A model generated the notes under the pieces. The model was not told where the DNA came from. It saw only the letters and a list, made by a program, of their open reading frames with translations, and ran no database searches. 36,610 bases of DNA. Source: an uncultured Flaviramulus sp. (GTDB lineage Bacteria > Bacteroidota > Bacteroidia > Flavobacteriales > Flavobacteriaceae). The translations under genes and the position numbers were made by a program. Positions within the stretch are counted from its first letter, which is position 1, and each line of letters starts with the position of its first letter. Shown piece by piece: positions 1 through 7,946 of the stretch. The stretch lies in NCBI GenBank assembly GCA_947487155.1, contig CANKVS010000044.1:1-36610 (forward strand). The letters run 5' to 3'.

Positions 1-25
1 ATTTTGTGACATCGAGTCACAAAAT
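1..25. repeat. Perfect inverted repeat at window edge
   Basis: Two perfectly complementary 10-base arms (ATTTTGTGAC and GTCACAAAAT) flank a 5-base loop. The hairpin lies downstream of the EEP-family gene, which is read toward it, so it may end that operon. The window edge prevents seeing a following T-run. The bases from 26 to about 78 look like repeat debris (a CGAGGC/GCCTCG pair at about 39-52) and hold no gene. Confidence 0.5.
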
Positions 26-78
26 ACTAATAATTAACGAGGCAAGCCTCGAGGTATTAAACCTAAAAGAGAATAAAA

Positions 79-112
79 AGATTGCCACAGTCGTTCCTCC
101 TTCTCAATGACA
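79..112. repeat. Dispersed intergenic repeat (CATTGCGAG type), single arm
   Basis: Runs from AGATTGCCAC to CAATGAC. It aligns closely with the right arm of the inverted pair at 30769-30850, so at least two loci in the window carry the family. Similar strings (GTCATTGCGAGGAA ... GCAATCT) are common between genes in Bacteroidota, from memory. It lies just downstream of the EEP gene. Confidence 0.55.
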
Positions 113-124
113 GAATTATGTCCT

Positions 125-1153
125 TTATTTTTTATCTAAACCCAAAGTTGTCATTATAGGATAATGGTCTGAGTACTTCTCATCATAAGCTTTAAATCCA
201 TTAACCGAAAAAGCTTCATCAGAAAATATAAAATCGATTCTTACTGGGAAAAATATAAAATCGTAAGTGCGCCCAAAACCATTTCCAGTTTCTTTAAACG
301 TATCATTTAAATCGCCTTTAATTTTTCTATATACGTATGAAAATGCTGTATTATTAAAATCGCCACAAATAATCATTTTGTACGGACATTGCTTTTTATG
401 CATTAAAAATAATTCGGTTTGAAATTGTTGCATTTTAAATGTTGTACCTATACGCTTAAAAAGACGTTCGGAATCTTCTTTTTTCAAACTTTCAACATTG
501 GCATCAATTCGCAAAGATTCTAAATGAATATTATAAACTCTTATTGTATCGTTATCTTTTACTACATCTGCAAAAATCGCATTATTAGCCGTGTCTGGAA
601 ATTCTATAGAACCTGAATTTACAATAGGAAATTGCGAAAAAATAGCTTGACCGTATTTTGTTTTTTTTCCTGAAAGCACCTCATATTTATGCTTAAAAAA
701 AGATAAATCTATGTTTTTATGAGGATGATATTCTTGCACACTTAAAATATCTGGCGATTCTGTATTAATAAAACCTTCAATTTTAGTTTCCAAACCTTTT
801 TCGGGTATCCAATCATATACGTTAAACAACCTAACATTGTAATTCATAACTTTTAGGTTGTTAGCAGTATTACTATTTTCTGAACTTGAAAACTTGTATA
901 ACGACCCAAAAAACGTATAACCAACAAACAAAACAAAAAGTGACAACAGCATTTGTTTTTTTAGCTTTATTAACCAATATAAACAGAACAATCCATTGAT
1001 TAAAACAAAGAAGGAAGCTCCTAAATTTATAACTGAAAGTACAGAAAATGTCTTTGGTGGTAAGAATGGTAAAGTGTACGAAAACAACAAAGCAAGTGCC
1101 ACAATAACATTGATGAAATATATAATTTTATCAATAACACTTAACTTCTTCAT
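125..1153 (-). CDS. Membrane-anchored endonuclease/exonuclease/phosphatase (EEP) family protein
   Basis: 342 residues. The first ~85 hold about three hydrophobic helices (roughly 10-30, 36-62 and 66-85). The EEP (DNase I-like) fold follows with its expected motifs: NYNVR at 104-108, QE at 140-141, NIH at 208-210, GDFNN at 264-268, RIDFIF at 305-310 and SDHYPI at 328-333. These are the usual metal-binding and catalytic positions, so a metal-dependent phosphodiesterase or phosphatase is expected, with the catalytic domain probably outside the inner membrane. The substrate cannot be read; members cleave nucleic acids, inositol phosphates or sphingomyelin. It is the last gene of the mutL/rhomboid block, starting 5 bases after the upstream rhomboid stop, so it is probably cotranscribed. 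Family assignment is firm, substrate unknown. Confidence 0.85.
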   Translation of the reverse strand: MKKLSVIDKIIYFINVIVALALLFSYTLPFLPPKTFSVLSVINLGASFFVLINGLFCLYWLIKLKKQMLLSLFVLFVGYTFFGSLYKFSSSENSNTANNLKVMNYNVRLFNVYDWIPEKGLETKIEGFINTESPDILSVQEYHPHKNIDLSFFKHKYEVLSGKKTKYGQAIFSQFPIVNSGSIEFPDTANNAIFADVVKDNDTIRVYNIHLESLRIDANVESLKKEDSERLFKRIGTTFKMQQFQTELFLMHKKQCPYKMIICGDFNNTAFSYVYRKIKGDLNDTFKETGNGFGRTYDFIFFPVRIDFIFSDEAFSVNGFKAYDEKYSDHYPIMTTLGLDKK

Positions 1154-1158
1154 AGTAA

Positions 1159-2028
1159 TTATTTGCCTGCTCTAAATAGAAATTCTTTTTCTTCGGCAGT
1201 TAAACTATCGTAACCGCTTTTACTAATTTTATCTAAAATAATGTCAATTTTCTTCTGGTTATTAAACTGATTAAAATCGGCTTTAGCATACCCTCCAACT
1301 TTACTTTTATTTTTATGAACTGTTTTTAAAGGTGATTTATTTACCCCTTTAAATAAGTTAAATACAGCATCCATAGAACGTTCAAAACCTTTACCTATAT
1401 CTGTACCTTTAAGCAATTGTTTTGCATAAAAATAGCCTAATAAAGCGCCTCCTAAGTGTGCCAAATTACCACCTGCATTACCATAAACAGGATTATTTAT
1501 ACCTGCTATAACTCCAAATACATCCAATACAATAATGGCTATTCCAATATGCCAAAGTTTAATATTAAATGTAAAGAAGCGAACTTCTTGGTTTGGCATA
1601 TAAGCACATAAAAAAATAAACAAGGCCCTAACTGCTCCTGAAGCACCAACTAATCTTGCGTTAGCACTAAACACAGAAGGCAACAAAGTATAGCAAAGCA
1701 TAAACAATAAACCTCCAAAAATAGCGCCTAGAAAATAGATATTTAAAGCCATTTTAGTGCTAAACAAGTTTAAAAACATACGCCCTATAAAATACAGCCA
1801 AAGCATATTAAAAAGCAGGTGCAAAAAATCGTAATGCAAAAAGGCATAACTAATAATTGCCCACGGTTTAAATATAAAATCTGAAAAATCGCTTGGTAAT
1901 TCAAACCAACTTAGATTAGACCTCAATAGCAGACCTATAACAAAAATAACAACATTAATTGCTATAATTTTTTCTAATACATTAAGTCGTTGTAATTTAT
2001 CCTTTAAATCTTGTGAGAGCGTAGTCAT
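1159..2028 (-). CDS. Rhomboid family intramembrane serine protease (first of tandem pair)
   Basis: A polytopic membrane protein with the rhomboid signature: HLLFN in an early helix (H73, N77), the nucleophile S133 in GASGA and the general base H194 in NLAHLGGALLG (numbering from an upstream ATG at 2037). A 60-residue basic cytoplasmic tail follows. I prefer the start at 2028, three codons in, because that ATG overlaps the stop of the upstream rhomboid as TAATG, the usual translational-coupling arrangement. The longer form starting at 2037 is possible. Rhomboids cleave transmembrane substrates within the lipid bilayer; substrates here are unknown. Genes on both sides are in the same direction with spacing under 10 bases. 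Confidence 0.88.
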   Translation of the reverse strand: MTTLSQDLKDKLQRLNVLEKIIAINVVIFVIGLLLRSNLSWFELPSDFSDFIFKPWAIISYAFLHYDFLHLLFNMLWLYFIGRMFLNLFSTKMALNIYFLGAIFGGLLFMLCYTLLPSVFSANARLVGASGAVRALFIFLCAYMPNQEVRFFTFNIKLWHIGIAIIVLDVFGVIAGINNPVYGNAGGNLAHLGGALLGYFYAKQLLKGTDIGKGFERSMDAVFNLFKGVNKSPLKTVHKNKSKVGGYAKADFNQFNNQKKIDIILDKISKSGYDSLTAEEKEFLFRAGK

Positions 2029-2870
2029 TAATTCCAACGATTTTTATTGAACTGTGTTTTCTTCCAATACCACATAATTAAAAAGCCCGTTAGAGCGCCT
2101 CCTACGTGAGCAAAATAAGCCGTATTACTTGGGCTAAAAAATGATTGCCCCGTAATTCCTGAAATTAAGTCTAAAAGAATAATCCCTGGAATAAAGTATT
2201 TTGCTTTAATGGGGATTGGCAGGAAAATCATCATCAGTTCTGCATTGGGGTTCATCATTCCAAATGCAGCCATAATTCCCATAATACATCCAGATGCACC
2301 AACCATTGTATTTCTAGCCATAACATTCATATTAAAAAGTGATTTAAAATTCGCTTCATTAATTAAATTTGAATCAAAGTTATATTCTGCTAAAATTGGT
2401 GTCATTTGTTTTCCCAATAATTCTCCTTTTATATAAGCACCATCACTGGCATCAATAGATATTATTTTACTCAACAGATCATTATTCATATTTAAATCTG
2501 CAATTCCACTAAATGCCGAATAAAAATCAAAATAATAATAGCCTACTTGTAAAGCCACAGCTCCTAAGCCTGCTGATATATAAATAAATAAAAACTTTTT
2601 ACTTCCTAAAACTTGTTCTACAGGTGTCCCAAACATCCAAAGGGCAAACATATTAAACCCTATATGCATAAGACTTAAATTATTTAAATCTGCTCCCCCA
2701 TGCATAAACATATGCGTAATTATTTGCCATGGCTGAAATGCTCCGTGTTTTGGAAAATGCATTGCAAACCAATCATAAAACAAAACGCCTTGACCTACAA
2801 ATATGGTACCTATAAACATAATCACATTAATGATTATTAAATGCTTAACGGTATCTGAAATTCTCATCAT
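2028..2870 (-). CDS. Rhomboid family intramembrane serine protease with loop insertion (second of tandem pair)
   Basis: 280 residues with S193 in GASG and H255 in AHVGGALTGF, plus HxxxN-type residues (H69, N73) in an early helix, so the Ser-His dyad is intact. Between the helix ending near 112 and the one carrying S193 there is an extra stretch of about 75 mostly polar residues (113-187, with NMNNDLLSKI and EYNFDSNLINEANF). The neighbouring rhomboid lacks it; it probably forms an extracytoplasmic domain or cap. The start is two adjacent Met codons placed directly after the mutL stop. The tandem pair following mutL suggests one transcript. Substrates are unknown. Confidence 0.87.
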   Translation of the reverse strand: MMRISDTVKHLIIINVIMFIGTIFVGQGVLFYDWFAMHFPKHGAFQPWQIITHMFMHGGADLNNLSLMHIGFNMFALWMFGTPVEQVLGSKKFLFIYISAGLGAVALQVGYYYFDFYSAFSGIADLNMNNDLLSKIISIDASDGAYIKGELLGKQMTPILAEYNFDSNLINEANFKSLFNMNVMARNTMVGASGCIMGIMAAFGMMNPNAELMMIFLPIPIKAKYFIPGIILLDLISGITGQSFFSPSNTAYFAHVGGALTGFLIMWYWKKTQFNKNRWN

Positions 2871-2871
2871 A

Positions 2872-4722
2872 TTAAATAAATTTTCTATCTAATTCATCAA
2901 CAGTCATTGTAATAAATGTTGCTCTATTAGTAGGTGACACATTAGGTTCTTTACAAGCAAACAATTTATTTACCAAATGTTCTTGTTCATCTTTTTGTAA
3001 AACTTGCCCTGTTTTAATGGCTAAACTTTTTGCCATCGATTTTGCTAACAGATCGGTTGCACTAAAATTGCTATCGGGTACTTCGTTTTCTACATCGCTA
3101 ATAAGTTGTTCTAAAATAATAGATACTTCACTTTCGGGCACACCAACAGGAACACCTGTAATTTCAACGGTTTCATTAGAAACGTTTGAAAACACAAATC
3201 CCGTATGTTCTAAATCTTCTTTTAATTGCTCGATAACCAATACATCCTGATTTGAATAATGCAATTGAAGTGGAAATAATAATTGCTGACTTATCGCTTC
3301 TTTAACCGTTAAATGCTGAAGGTAGTCTTCGTACAGAATACGTTGATGTGCTCGATGTTGATCGATTAACAACATCCCCGATTTAATGGTACTTACTATA
3401 TATTTTTTATGAAGTTGATAGGTGGTATACTCTTGTTCAACTTGTTTGTCGTCTTCAAATATTGATGCCGTAGATTCTTCGCTTTCAAAATGAACTTCAC
3501 TAAAATCTTGTTGCGATTTTGTGCCTTTTGATTCTAATCCTACATATAAACTTTCCCAACTTGAAGCTGGCTCTTTTTTATAAGATGTAGTTCTTACTGC
3601 CGAACTTTTTTCTTCTTGAAACGGATTAAAGCTACTGTCAACCTCAACTTTTGGTGTACTAATAGTTTCTTTTTTATAATTATAAGGCACATCGAGATTC
3701 GAATCACGTTCAAAATCAAGCACTGGAGCTATATTAAATTGCCCTAAACTATGCTTTACTGCCGAACGCAATAAGGCATACAAGGTATGCTCGTCATCAA
3801 ATTTAATTTCTGTTTTAGTAGGATGAATATTTATATCGATAGTTTGTGGATTGACCATAAGGTTTAAAAAATAGCTAGCATATGTTCCATTTTTCAACAA
3901 GCCTTCAAACGCCGAAGCAATGGCATGATTTAAATAAGCACTTTTAATAAAACGATTATTTACAAAAAAGTACTGCTCACCTCTTGTTTTTTTGGCGAAT
4001 TCTGGTTTTCCAACAAATCCAGAAATTTTAAGCACTTCGGTATCTTCTTCAACAGGCACCAATTTTTCATTGGTCTTATTTCCAAAAATATTAACAATAC
4101 GTTGCCTAAAATTACTAACGGGTAAGTTAAACGTTTCACTTCCATTATTATACAAAGCAAAACTTATATTGGGATGCGCCAAAGCTACACGATGAAACTC
4201 ATCTGTAACATGACGTAATTCTACGGTATTCGATTTTAAAAAATTACGTCTGGCTGGAATATTAAAAAATAAATTCTTTACAGAGATTGATGTGCCATTG
4301 GGAGTTACTACAACATCTTGTGACACTACATTACTACCTTCAATAATAATGGTATTACCAACATCGTCATGCTCTTGCTTTGTTTTTAACTCCACATGAG
4401 CAATAGCGGCAATACTAGCCAGAGCTTCTCCTCGAAATCCTTTAGTGTTTAATTGAAATAAATCGTCGGCAGTTCTAATTTTTGATGTGGCATGACGTTC
4501 GAAACTTAAACGCGCATCGGTGGCACTCATGCCTTTGCCATCATCAATAACTTGAATAAGTGTTTTTCCTGCGTCTTTAATTATAAGTTTTATTGAGTTT
4601 GCTCCTGCATCAATGGCGTTTTCAATTAATTCCTTTACAACCGATGCTGGCCGTTGTACAACTTCTCCAGCGGCTATTTGATTAGCTACATGATCTGGTA
4701 ATAGCTGTATAATATCTGCCAT
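2872..4722 (-). CDS. mutL: DNA mismatch repair protein MutL
   Basis: 616 residues. The N-terminal GHKL ATPase is clear: IAAGEVVQRPASVVKELIEN at 16-35, IDDGKGM at 59-65, FRGEALASI at 96-104, and the MutL/PMS transducer to about 330. A poorly conserved acidic/serine linker runs about 340-430, then the dimerization domain to the end. MutL couples MutS mismatch recognition to strand removal. The C-terminal nicking-endonuclease motif is altered: DQHRAHQRILYE at 454-465 has Gln460 where the consensus has Glu, and the CPHGRP element reads SPTNRA at 596-601. Whether this protein nicks DNA is therefore open. It is the third gene of the block starting near 5264. Confidence 0.96.
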   Translation of the reverse strand: MADIIQLLPDHVANQIAAGEVVQRPASVVKELIENAIDAGANSIKLIIKDAGKTLIQVIDDGKGMSATDARLSFERHATSKIRTADDLFQLNTKGFRGEALASIAAIAHVELKTKQEHDDVGNTIIIEGSNVVSQDVVVTPNGTSISVKNLFFNIPARRNFLKSNTVELRHVTDEFHRVALAHPNISFALYNNGSETFNLPVSNFRQRIVNIFGNKTNEKLVPVEEDTEVLKISGFVGKPEFAKKTRGEQYFFVNNRFIKSAYLNHAIASAFEGLLKNGTYASYFLNLMVNPQTIDINIHPTKTEIKFDDEHTLYALLRSAVKHSLGQFNIAPVLDFERDSNLDVPYNYKKETISTPKVEVDSSFNPFQEEKSSAVRTTSYKKEPASSWESLYVGLESKGTKSQQDFSEVHFESEESTASIFEDDKQVEQEYTTYQLHKKYIVSTIKSGMLLIDQHRAHQRILYEDYLQHLTVKEAISQQLLFPLQLHYSNQDVLVIEQLKEDLEHTGFVFSNVSNETVEITGVPVGVPESEVSIILEQLISDVENEVPDSNFSATDLLAKSMAKSLAIKTGQVLQKDEQEHLVNKLFACKEPNVSPTNRATFITMTVDELDRKFI

Positions 4723-4728
4723 ATATTT

Positions 4729-5013
4729 TTAAGAAAAGAAAATAGAAAAATCGAAATCGATTATAAAAAGAAAAATTAGAACAAGAATACCTACTATAAT
4801 TAAAACACGGCGATTTGCTTCTCTGTTTTCGTTATTATTATAATCATTAAGAGCGTTATTAATTCTTGATTTTAAATCTTTATTAGCACCAACCGTAGAT
4901 CTAAATTCATCTAATTTATGCTTAATCTCAAAAGGGTTTCCTTGACCTTTATCATCAAAATAACGCGGTGTATAGCTATACTTTTTATTCTTAGGTAATT
5001 TGATACGTCCCAT
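4729..5013 (-). CDS. Small tail-anchored membrane protein of the mutL operon
   Basis: 94 residues: a basic, tyrosine-rich N-terminus (KNKKYSYTPRYFDDKG at 8-23), a charged helical middle (EIKHKLDEF...LKSRINNALNDYNNNENREANRR), then one hydrophobic segment from about 69 to 93 ending the protein. The layout suggests a tail-anchored inner-membrane protein with a cytoplasmic head. From memory, relatives in flavobacteria are sometimes labelled 'riboflavin synthase subunit beta'; nothing here resembles lumazine synthase, so I would not carry that name over. The stop lies 6 bases before mutL. The start of the head resembles that of the next small protein upstream (KNKKF/KNKKY), suggesting distant paralogy. 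Function unknown. Confidence 0.75.
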   Translation of the reverse strand: MGRIKLPKNKKYSYTPRYFDDKGQGNPFEIKHKLDEFRSTVGANKDLKSRINNALNDYNNNENREANRRVLIIVGILVLIFLFIIDFDFSIFFS

Positions 5014-5030
5014 AATTTCTAAGCTTTAAG

Positions 5031-5264
5031 TTATATGTAATTTTTTTCTAACATATACATACAAAGCAATAATAATACCAAAGCTAAAATTAATGTTCTT
5101 ATTGGTAAAACACCTTTCATATTAACTTTATTTCCGCTACGTTGTCGCCATTTAGACACAAAGTCTTTTGACTTAGAATCATCTTCTGTACTAAAATCTT
5201 CTTTATGTTTTTTCGAAAATCTTAGCTGAGGATTAAACTTTTTATTTTTACGTTGATTAAACAA
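5031..5264 (-). CDS. Small tail-anchored membrane protein, TTG start
   Basis: 77 residues with a very basic N-terminus (MFNQRKNKKFNPQLRFSKKH), an acidic patch near 25-35 and one C-terminal hydrophobic helix (about 54-73). The reading frame begins at TTG; an in-frame stop lies four codons upstream and the next Met is at residue 49, so a non-ATG start (TTG, or an ATT just before it) is required. A -7 promoter box TATTTTTG on this strand (5286-5293) predicts transcription from about 5282, consistent with a start here. The next gene starts 17 bases after its stop. It may be a divergent paralog of that 94-residue protein. Function unknown. Confidence 0.6.
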   Translation of the reverse strand: MFNQRKNKKFNPQLRFSKKHKEDFSTEDDSKSKDFVSKWRQRSGNKVNMKGVLPIRTLILALVLLLLCMYMLEKNYI

Positions 5265-5285
5265 AATACACTCTTAATTATCTTT

Positions 5286-5293
5286 CAAAAATA
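5286..5293 (-). promoter_or_regulatory. Candidate -7 promoter box for the small-protein/mutL operon
   Basis: The minus strand reads TATTTTTG, matching the Bacteroidota sigma-A -7 consensus TAnnTTTG. It lies 22 bases from the TTG start at 5264. No clear TTG -33 box was confirmed. The 88 bases between this operon and the rluF stop hold nothing else I can name. Confidence 0.5.
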
Positions 5294-5352
5294 CTTAAAA
5301 ATAGACAGAAACTAAGAGTAGTGTTACTAAAAATTGTTAACAAAAAAAGGTT

Positions 5353-6114
5353 TTATTTCCTACTTCTTTTGTTAATGCTTGCAATATATTCTTTAGTTGA
5401 AGTACTTATTAGCCTATTTAATTCACTAAATTCTTCTTTTGTAAGTGTTCTGTATTTACCAATAGGCATGTCGAGATTAATATTCATTATCCGAACACGT
5501 TTAAGCGTTTCAACTTCATAATTCAAATATTCGCACATGCGTCTAATCTGTCTATTTAAACCTTGTGTTAATATGATTTTGAATGTATAGGTACTTAATT
5601 TTTCAACTGCACACTTCTTAGTAACTTTATTTAAGTCTTCAAGTGGAATACCTCCAGACATACGCTCAATAAACGTTTGAGAAATAGGCTTATCTACTTT
5701 TACAACATATTCCTTTTCGTGATTATTACTTGCGCGAAGAATTTTATTCACAATATCGCCATCGTCAGTTAAAAGAATAAGCCCTTCGCTAGGCTTATCT
5801 AATCGTCCAATAGGAAAAATACGTTTTGGATAATTAATAAAATCTATAATGTTATCTTTTTCAACGCTAGTATCAGTAGTGCAAACAATACCTACTGGTT
5901 TATTAAAAGCCAAATACACAAATTCTCGTTTAGTATTTTTAATAATGTTACCATCTACACTTACAACATCATTTGCTGTAATTTTTGTTCCCATTTCAGG
6001 TATTACCCCGTTAATAGTTACTCGTCCTGCGTCTATGAGTTTATCGGCCTCACGACGCGAGCAATACCCTACTTCACTTAAAAATTTATTAATTCGTTTT
6101 AACTGTTCTGTCAT
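5353..6114 (-). CDS. rluF: 23S rRNA pseudouridine synthase, RluF type
   Basis: 253 residues. An N-terminal S4 RNA-binding domain (about 5-58, RINKFLSEVGYCSRREADKL) is followed by the RsuA/RluB/E/F catalytic domain. The catalytic Asp is D106 in GRLDKPSEGLILLTDDGD, and QGLNRQIRRMC with LKRVRIMNI are typical of RluF, which modifies U2604 of 23S rRNA in E. coli. RluB/RluE are alternatives, but the HEKEYVVKVDKPI and RQIRRMCEYLNYEV strings fit RluF best. A perfect -7 box (6119-6126) ends 5 bases before the ATG, so the mRNA may be leaderless. The gene is monocistronic or weakly linked to the hydrolase upstream. Confidence 0.88.
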   Translation of the reverse strand: MTEQLKRINKFLSEVGYCSRREADKLIDAGRVTINGVIPEMGTKITANDVVSVDGNIIKNTKREFVYLAFNKPVGIVCTTDTSVEKDNIIDFINYPKRIFPIGRLDKPSEGLILLTDDGDIVNKILRASNNHEKEYVVKVDKPISQTFIERMSGGIPLEDLNKVTKKCAVEKLSTYTFKIILTQGLNRQIRRMCEYLNYEVETLKRVRIMNINLDMPIGKYRTLTKEEFSELNRLISTSTKEYIASINKRSRK

Positions 6115-6118
6115 GGCT

Positions 6119-6126
6119 CAAAAGTA
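6119..6126 (-). promoter_or_regulatory. -7 promoter box of rluF abutting the start codon
   Basis: The minus strand reads TACTTTTG, a perfect TAnnTTTG. Its G is 5 bases from the A of the ATG at 6114, so the transcript would begin at or next to the start codon. No TTG -33 element is seen at the usual distance. Confidence 0.6.
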
Positions 6127-6133
6127 CAATAAA

Positions 6134-6961
6134 TTAAGCGTCTAAAAAGTCGGTAATATAGCCGTAAACTTTGTTAGATTTAAGTTTGTGACCAAAACCA
6201 TTTGTTTTAATTAGTTCGGAATTTTGGTAATGCCGTTTAATATCTAAAGCATCTTTATATGGAATAATTTGATCGCCTTTATCGTGAATAATAAGTCCTT
6301 TTGCACTAATATCTTTAAAAAAATTAGCAGCAGAAAAATATTCAGGTAGTTGATTGTAATATTTTAAACAATATTGATTCATGCCTTTTGAAACCTTATC
6401 GTTATATCCCATCATTAAAATGTAACGTTTAAACAGCCCAACAAAATTAGAAGGCGCCCCAAGAAGTATTAGTTTTTTAACTGAAGGTAATTTATATTTC
6501 TGTTGCGTCAATACTGCAGAAATCCCGCCAACTGAGTGTCCAATAATAACATCTACATTAAATTGTTTAGCAACTACATGAATACATTCTGAATATAATA
6601 TACTTGTAAACAATTTTCCTCCAGACTTACCATGTGCAGGGGCATCTAAAGCAATTATATTGTACCCCAATGGTTTTAAAATTTCTATTAAACGTTTCCA
6701 CCTAAAGGTGTTACTTTCCCAACCATGAGCTAGTAAAATGGTTTGCTTATCTCCTGCCCAACGATAAGTTATTATTGAAATATCTTCAAGCAGAACACTT
6801 TCTTGAATGGCAGCATCTAAAAACTCCGATTCATTTTCTTTAACTCTTCCTTTTTTAGGCAGTGAGAATATTTTAATGGCAAGTTTTGCAGCATAAGAGG
6901 AAGAAAAAAAACTTATAAAATTTATTACAGAACCAATAATCCTTGGAAGATATTTATTCAT
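6134..6961 (-). CDS. Alpha/beta hydrolase
   Basis: 275 residues of alpha/beta-hydrolase fold. HGW at 79-81 gives the oxyanion-hole strand, LDAPAHGKS (105-113) is typical, the nucleophile is S143 in GHSVGG, the acid is D230 in HDKGDQIIP and the base is H258 in GFGHKLK. The N-terminus (residues 8-35) is hydrophobic and may anchor or target the protein. Substrate cannot be read; it may be a small-molecule esterase or lipase-like enzyme. It starts one base after the stop of the YitT-family gene, so the two are translated from one mRNA. Confidence 0.82.
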   Translation of the reverse strand: MNKYLPRIIGSVINFISFFSSSYAAKLAIKIFSLPKKGRVKENESEFLDAAIQESVLLEDISIITYRWAGDKQTILLAHGWESNTFRWKRLIEILKPLGYNIIALDAPAHGKSGGKLFTSILYSECIHVVAKQFNVDVIIGHSVGGISAVLTQQKYKLPSVKKLILLGAPSNFVGLFKRYILMMGYNDKVSKGMNQYCLKYYNQLPEYFSAANFFKDISAKGLIIHDKGDQIIPYKDALDIKRHYQNSELIKTNGFGHKLKSNKVYGYITDFLDA

Positions 6962-6962
6962 T

Positions 6963-7937
6963 TTAATCTTTTAAAGGTTTTCGTTTAATCATCCCTCCTT
7001 TTATGTCTTTTACAACCCCCATAATCATAAATGCTTTTTTATCAATTTTATCAATTTCCGTTTTAAGTTTAGCAAGTTCTAATCGTGTTACTACAGTATA
7101 AATAATATTTTTATCATAGGTTTTTTTATACGCTCCAAATCCTCCTTTTCCAGCATAAATAGTACAAGCTCTTCTTAATTTTTCTGTTATCATAAGTCTA
7201 AGTGCATCATGTTTATCGGAAATAATAGTAACCCCAACATATTCCTCAACACCATCAACAACAAAATCAACAGTTTTTGCTGCTGCTAAATACGTTAAGA
7301 TAGCATAAAGCGCAATTTCTATTGATAAAACATAAGCTCCAAATGAAAATATAATTATATTGATAATCAACAATACATCCCCTATGGTTAATGATAGTTT
7401 TCTACTTAAAAAAATAGCTAAAACTTCAGTACCATCAATAACACTTCCTCCTCGCATTGACATGCCAATACCTAAGCCTAAAAAAAATCCGCCAAAAACA
7501 GCTATTAGTAATTTATCTTCAGTAATTATTGGGTAATCTACAAAGTGTACAACAAAAGCCAAAAGTGTAATGGCTACGATACTTCGTATAGCAAATTTAG
7601 GATTAATAGTTTTTGAAGCTAGTAATATAAAAGGAAGATTTACTATGACTAATAACACCCCTAACTTTAAAGTTGTTATATTCTCTAATAATAATGAAAT
7701 TCCTGTGGCTCCGCCATCAATAAAATGGTTGGGTAACAAAAACCCCTTTAAGCCAAACCCTGCTGAAAAAACGCCAATAATAATAAAAATACACTCTTTA
7801 ATAGTATGCGTTAATTCTACTTGTAAGTTTCTAACAACTGGAACAATTTCCTTTTTACTTACAGTTTTTTGCGCATTTTCACTCTCAAGTTTCCTACGAG
7901 CAATATTAACTAATAACCAAGATAGAAAAGGGTTCAT
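6963..7937 (-). CDS. YitT family integral membrane protein (DUF161/DUF2179)
   Basis: 324 residues. A short basic N-terminus precedes five or six hydrophobic helices (about 48-215) carrying the family's glycine-rich signatures: GLKGFLLPNHFIDGGATGIS, GGFFLGLGIGMSMRGGSVIDGTE and VVDGVEEY. The C-terminal cytosolic DUF2179 domain (about 230-315) includes GKGGFGAYKKTYDKNIIYTVV. Members are inner-membrane proteins, probably transporters, with no agreed substrate. The short C-terminal domain resembles small regulatory ligand-binding modules. The upstream lipoprotein stops 9 bases away and the downstream hydrolase starts one base after the stop, so an operon is likely. Confidence 0.85.
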   Translation of the reverse strand: MNPFLSWLLVNIARRKLESENAQKTVSKKEIVPVVRNLQVELTHTIKECIFIIIGVFSAGFGLKGFLLPNHFIDGGATGISLLLENITTLKLGVLLVIVNLPFILLASKTINPKFAIRSIVAITLLAFVVHFVDYPIITEDKLLIAVFGGFFLGLGIGMSMRGGSVIDGTEVLAIFLSRKLSLTIGDVLLIINIIIFSFGAYVLSIEIALYAILTYLAAAKTVDFVVDGVEEYVGVTIISDKHDALRLMITEKLRRACTIYAGKGGFGAYKKTYDKNIIYTVVTRLELAKLKTEIDKIDKKAFMIMGVVKDIKGGMIKRKPLKD

Positions 7938-7946
7938 TTTTTGTTT

